Assembly: GCA_001874305.1 (NCBI GenBank) | Contig: MPCU01000005.1 | Location: 186,001-250,000 of the forward strand | Reading direction: 5' to 3' | Length of the DNA: 64,000 nt | DNA from: Bacteriovorax sp. MedPE-SWde | GTDB lineage: Bacteria; Bdellovibrionota; Bacteriovoracia; Bacteriovoracales; Bacteriovoracaceae | Shown: positions 60,945-64,000 of the stretch, one piece after another | Layout of the letters: the number at the start of each line of letters is the position of its first letter | Numbering within the stretch: position 1 is the first letter of the stretch | Program-made: the position numbers and the translations under genes | The notes under the pieces: model-generated | What the model was told of the DNA's origin: nothing | Databases searched by the model: none | Seen by the model: only the letters and a program-made list of their open reading frames with translations

Positions 60945-61676
60945 ATGAAAATAATCTTACTCTCTATCTTTAGTTTATCTGTGTTAGCTGCAACTCCAAA
61001 GGGAATTGAAAATAAAGTTAAATACAGAACATCGTTTGGTAAGTGTCCATCACGTGCGGCAGGTACGTTAACATTAAAGTTAGTAAAAGATTTTGAAAGG
61101 AATCATTCATTAAGATCAGTAAAAGGTCTAATTGATAGAGAAAGATTACAAGAGAAACACTATGTTTCAGACTTTACAATAAACTTTGATCCTATGGATG
61201 GAATGTTAAGTTTTATCTACGATTGTCCAAGTCCTTTAATGAAAGTTCAGATCTATAAAGAGAATGGACTTGAGTCATATGAAGCTATTTTAGTAGAAAA
61301 TGGAAAGCTTTATGATCCAACTTATGAAGTTTTACTCAGAAGTGAGAAAAAGTTAAATTATAGTTTACCGTTTCTTGCAATCCCTGTTGGGGACATGGAT
61401 AAGGACGTTCAGCAAAAAATTACAAGTATTGTGAGCGGCTTAAGTCTTGCTTTTAGAAAGCAATTATCTGAAGTTATTATTAGTGATTCTAAAGAGTTGA
61501 CTATGATAATGTCAGTTAAAGGTCACCCTTCGAGTGTCTTTCTAGGACGTGATGAATGGGATGAAAAGATCACTAAGTTGACAAAAATAATAGGGTATAT
61601 GAGTAAGAAGAAAAAGGTCCCAACAATTATAAATCTTACAAATCCCAAAAAAGTTGTTGTCAAGTTCAACGAGTAA
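60945..61676 (+). CDS. FtsQ-like division protein (divergent)
   Basis: 243 residues, starting 3 bases after the murB stop. It sits exactly where FtsQ is encoded (murB-ftsQ-ftsA). The N-terminus MKIILLSIFSLSVLAATP is a hydrophobic segment that looks more like a cleavable signal than the anchor helix with cytoplasmic tail usual in FtsQ. The C-terminal part, with VFLGRDEWDEKITKLTKIIG and a final VPTIINLTNPKKVVVKF, resembles the FtsQ beta domain closing strand. A POTRA domain is not evident by eye. Position is the main argument. Confidence 0.6.
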   Translation: MKIILLSIFSLSVLAATPKGIENKVKYRTSFGKCPSRAAGTLTLKLVKDFERNHSLRSVKGLIDRERLQEKHYVSDFTINFDPMDGMLSFIYDCPSPLMKVQIYKENGLESYEAILVENGKLYDPTYEVLLRSEKKLNYSLPFLAIPVGDMDKDVQQKITSIVSGLSLAFRKQLSEVIISDSKELTMIMSVKGHPSSVFLGRDEWDEKITKLTKIIGYMSKKKKVPTIINLTNPKKVVVKFNE

Positions 61677-61767
61677 TTCTAAAATTTTCTTTGATAGCTT
61701 GCGGAAATAATTGCCGCCTAACTATAAGAACAGAATGAATCTGTTTTTTGAAGAGAAAGGATTCTCT

Positions 61768-63006
61768 ATGAAAGAAAGAAGTATTGTTGTTGGCCTAGAT
61801 ATAGGAACTACAAAAGTCTGTACCATAGTCGGTATTCAAAATCCTGGAAATGAATTAGAAATTATCGGAATAGGAACTCATCCTAGTCATGGCCTTAAGA
61901 AAGGTTCGGTAGTTAATATAGATAAGACTGTTAAGTCTATTCAAAACTCTCTTGAAGAAGCAAAGCTAATGGCCGGTGTTGATATCGCAAGAGCGACAAT
62001 AGGTATAGCTGGAAGTCATATATATAGCTTTAATAGTTCAGGTGTTGTTGCTGTTAAAGGTAAAGAAATCACACAAGACGATATTGATAGAGTTTTAGAA
62101 GCTGCTAAAGCAGTAGTGATGCCTTCAGATAGAGAAATAATACATATTATCCCACAAGAGTTTAGAGTGGATAATACATCAGGAATAAAGAATCCTGTAG
62201 GAATGTGTGGAACAAGACTTGAAGCACATGTCCATATCGTAACTGGATCAATTTCATTAATTCAAAATTTAGTAAAATGTGTAGAGCAAACAGGTATTGG
62301 TGTTGATCACGTAACACTTCAACCAATTGCTTCTTCTGAATCAGTATTAAGCTCAGAAGAAAAAGAAATGGGAACTCTACTTGTTGATATTGGTGGTGGA
62401 ACTACTGATTTAGCTTTCTGGAAAGATGGAAGTTTAATACATACGCAAGTAATTCCTGTTGGTGGAAATCACTTCACAAATGATTTAGCTGTGGCCTTAA
62501 AAATTCCTCATGCAGAAGCAGAAAGAATTAAAGTAAACCACGGAAGTGTTCTTGCTGAACAAATGAATCAATCAGCTCACATAACTGTTCAAGGAATAGC
62601 TGGAACAAAGCCAAGAGAAGTTCAATTGAGCTTTATTGCAAAGGTTCTTGGAGCAAGAGCAGAAGAGTTATTTACTCTCATTCAAAAAAGTCTTAAAGAG
62701 AAGCAACTTTCAACAGATATCACTGGAGGAATTGTTATCACTGGTGGTGGCGCCTTAATTAAGGGAATGCCAGAGTTAGGTGAATACCTTTTAGAAAGAC
62801 CACTAAAGCTTGGGTATCCAGTAGCTTTTGGTGGAATGACAAATGTAATGCAAAATCCAAAATTTTCAACGGTTTTGGGACTTCTATTAGATGCTTCTAA
62901 TAGAGGAGATAAACAAATAATTATGGAAGATGAAGAAGTTATTCAAGCGGACCTTATTGGTAAACTTGGAGAATCTCTTAAGTCAGTTTTCAAGGAAATA
63001 TTTTAA
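61768..63006 (+). CDS. ftsA: Cell division protein FtsA
   Basis: 412 residues from the ATG at 61768 (MKERSIVVGLDIGTTKV), with AAAGG 7 bases upstream; the longer frame from 61711 is not supported. It is an actin-like ATPase that tethers FtsZ to the membrane. Phosphate 1 VGLDIGTTKVCTIVG, the SHS2 domain (IGIAGSHIYSFNS), phosphate 2 LLVDIGGGTTDLAFW and adenosine motif GGIVITGGGALIKGM are present. The C-terminal amphipathic membrane-targeting helix is LIGKLGESLKSVFKEIF. Confidence 0.96.
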   Translation: MKERSIVVGLDIGTTKVCTIVGIQNPGNELEIIGIGTHPSHGLKKGSVVNIDKTVKSIQNSLEEAKLMAGVDIARATIGIAGSHIYSFNSSGVVAVKGKEITQDDIDRVLEAAKAVVMPSDREIIHIIPQEFRVDNTSGIKNPVGMCGTRLEAHVHIVTGSISLIQNLVKCVEQTGIGVDHVTLQPIASSESVLSSEEKEMGTLLVDIGGGTTDLAFWKDGSLIHTQVIPVGGNHFTNDLAVALKIPHAEAERIKVNHGSVLAEQMNQSAHITVQGIAGTKPREVQLSFIAKVLGARAEELFTLIQKSLKEKQLSTDITGGIVITGGGALIKGMPELGEYLLERPLKLGYPVAFGGMTNVMQNPKFSTVLGLLLDASNRGDKQIIMEDEEVIQADLIGKLGESLKSVFKEIF

Positions 63007-63019
63007 ATAAGGGGGAAAC

Positions 63020-64000
63020 ATGTTTGAAATCTCTGAGAATGCAGGATTAAAAGTAGTAGATGGTGCAAAAATTAAAGTTATTGGTGTAGGTGGCGGTGGT
63101 TGTAATGCCGTTAACACAATGATCAAGGCTGGATTAACTGGTGTTGAGTACATTGTAGCAAACACAGACTCACAAGCTTTAAACGCAAACTTAGCACCGA
63201 CTAAGATTCAACTAGGTGTTGAACTTACAAAAGGTCTAGGGGCCGGAGCAAACCCTGAAGTTGGTAGAAAAGCCGCTTTAGATGAATACGAAAAACTAAG
63301 TGAGATTCTTCAAGAGTCTGACATGGTATTTATTACTGCCGGAATGGGTGGTGGAACAGGTACAGGTGCTGCGCCAGTAATTGCTAAACTAGCAAAAGAA
63401 TTAGGAGCATTAACTGTAGGTGTTGTAACTAAGCCATTTATTTTCGAAGGTAAAAAGAGAATGAGACAAGCTTCTGGTGGAATCTCAACTCTAGAGGAAA
63501 ATGTTGATTCACTAATCACAATTCCAAACCAAAGATTATTATACTTAGCAGGTGAAAGTTTATCTTTAGTAGAAACTTTTAAGAGAGCTGATGAAGTTCT
63601 ATTAAATGCTGTTAGAGGTATCTCTGATTTAATTAATACTACAGGACATATCAATGCTGACTTCGCAGATGTTAGTACTGTTATGGCGAATAAAGGACTT
63701 GCTCTTATGGGTACAGGACTTTGTGCAGGACCTGATAGAGCAATTAAAGCTGCAACTGAAGCGATTTCTTCTCCATTACTTGAAGATATCTCTATTGATG
63801 GTGCAACAGGGATTATCATTAACATTACTGGAAATGATTCATTAACTATGCATGAAGTTAACGAAGCGGTTACATTAATTATGGAAGCTGCGGATGATGA
63901 CGCTGAAATCATTTTTGGATCAGTTGTTGATGATACTTTAGAAGATAATATTAAAGTTACTGTTGTTGCGACAGGACTTGGTGGACCAGAAGCAAATCAA
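63020..64000 (+). CDS. ftsZ: Cell division GTPase FtsZ (3' end outside window)
   Basis: 327 residues are visible from the ATG at 63020, preceded by GGGGG; the frame is open at the window end. This tubulin homologue forms the Z-ring. [17 protein letters not shown], the signature [22 protein letters not shown], and the catalytic T7 loop [11 protein letters not shown] are intact. Only the C-terminal linker and FtsA-binding tail are missing from the window. 13 bases separate it from ftsA. Confidence 0.98.
   Translation, partial: MFEISENAGLKVVDGAKIKVIGVGGGGCNAVNTMIKAGLTGVEYIVANTDSQALNANLAPTKIQLGVELTKGLGAGANPEVGRKAALDEYEKLSEILQESDMVFITAGMGGGTGTGAAPVIAKLAKELGALTVGVVTKPFIFEGKKRMRQASGGISTLEENVDSLITIPNQRLLYLAGESLSLVETFKRADEVLLNAVRGISDLINTTGHINADFADVSTVMANKGLALMGTGLCAGPDRAIKAATEAISSPLLEDISIDGATGIIINITGNDSLTMHEVNEAVTLIMEAADDDAEIIFGSVVDDTLEDNIKVTVVATGLGGPEANQ

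Noticed and set aside
1-64000. CRISPR arrays, insertion sequences, prophage or integrase genes
   Set aside because: No regularly spaced repeats, transposase or phage genes, or flanking inverted repeats were seen.

Overview
The window is a dense, low-GC (visibly A+T-rich) bacterial chromosome segment. It has no insertion sequence, phage gene or CRISPR array. Gene content points to a Gram-negative member of the Bdellovibrionota, probably a Bacteriovorax/Halobacteriovorax-like predator. The signs are lipobox lipoproteins and many signal peptides, a meso-DAP-type MurE, a TIGR02147-like regulator, an MglB-MglA polarity pair next to ybaB-recR, a GYF/TPR membrane protein and SurA/PdxA linkage. The taxonomic call is inference, not proven by the sequence.

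Layout. 1-3106: end of a glycosyltransferase, a TIGR02147-like regulator, a small exported protein and a lipoprotein resembling a dead trypsin-like protease. 3213-6216: riboflavin operon ribD-ribE-ribB-ribH, perhaps with a 30-codon leader ORF, closed by a terminator. 6259-16092 (minus strand): mfd, a parvulin, a SurA-like protein, pdxA, uvrA and a SpoU methyltransferase; both partners of transcription-coupled repair lie in one unit. 16280-24019: membrane arm of respiratory complex I in the order nuoA-H-J-K-L-M-N, without the hydrophilic subunits. 24022-29150: seven unannotatable-looking membrane proteins. Read side by side with the preceding seven they form a second, extremely divergent and shortened A-H-J-K-L-M-N set in the same order, apparently without the conserved proton-pumping acids. 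This is the most unusual thing in the window. 29182-32304: a GYF/TPR protein. 32398-32638: two tRNA-Ser genes.

32699-41348: a potassium-channel-like protein with a large extracytoplasmic domain, a lone RND permease (apparent CTG start), a Cys-rich exported protein, a histidine kinase/receiver pair, tRNA-Arg(ACG), tcdA, a PilZ-like membrane protein and tadA, which makes the inosine that tRNA needs. 41414-46788: an exported repeat protein, SRP RNA, dnaX-ybaB-recR-mglB-mglA. 46777-48066 (minus): an alpha/beta hydrolase. 48104-64000: mtnP followed by the division/cell-wall cluster rsmH-ftsL-ftsI-murE-murF-mraY-murD // ftsW-murC-murB-ftsQ-like-ftsA-ftsZ (ftsZ cut by the window end). murG and ddl are not in it, murD has an altered P-loop, and a terminator splits it before ftsW.

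No gene-free stretch exceeds about 300 bases apart from those holding the tRNAs and SRP RNA. Starts were moved from the longest possible ORF to the position with a ribosome-binding site where the sequence decided it (uvrA, mfd, ftsA, rsmH, the second-set NuoM-like gene and others).
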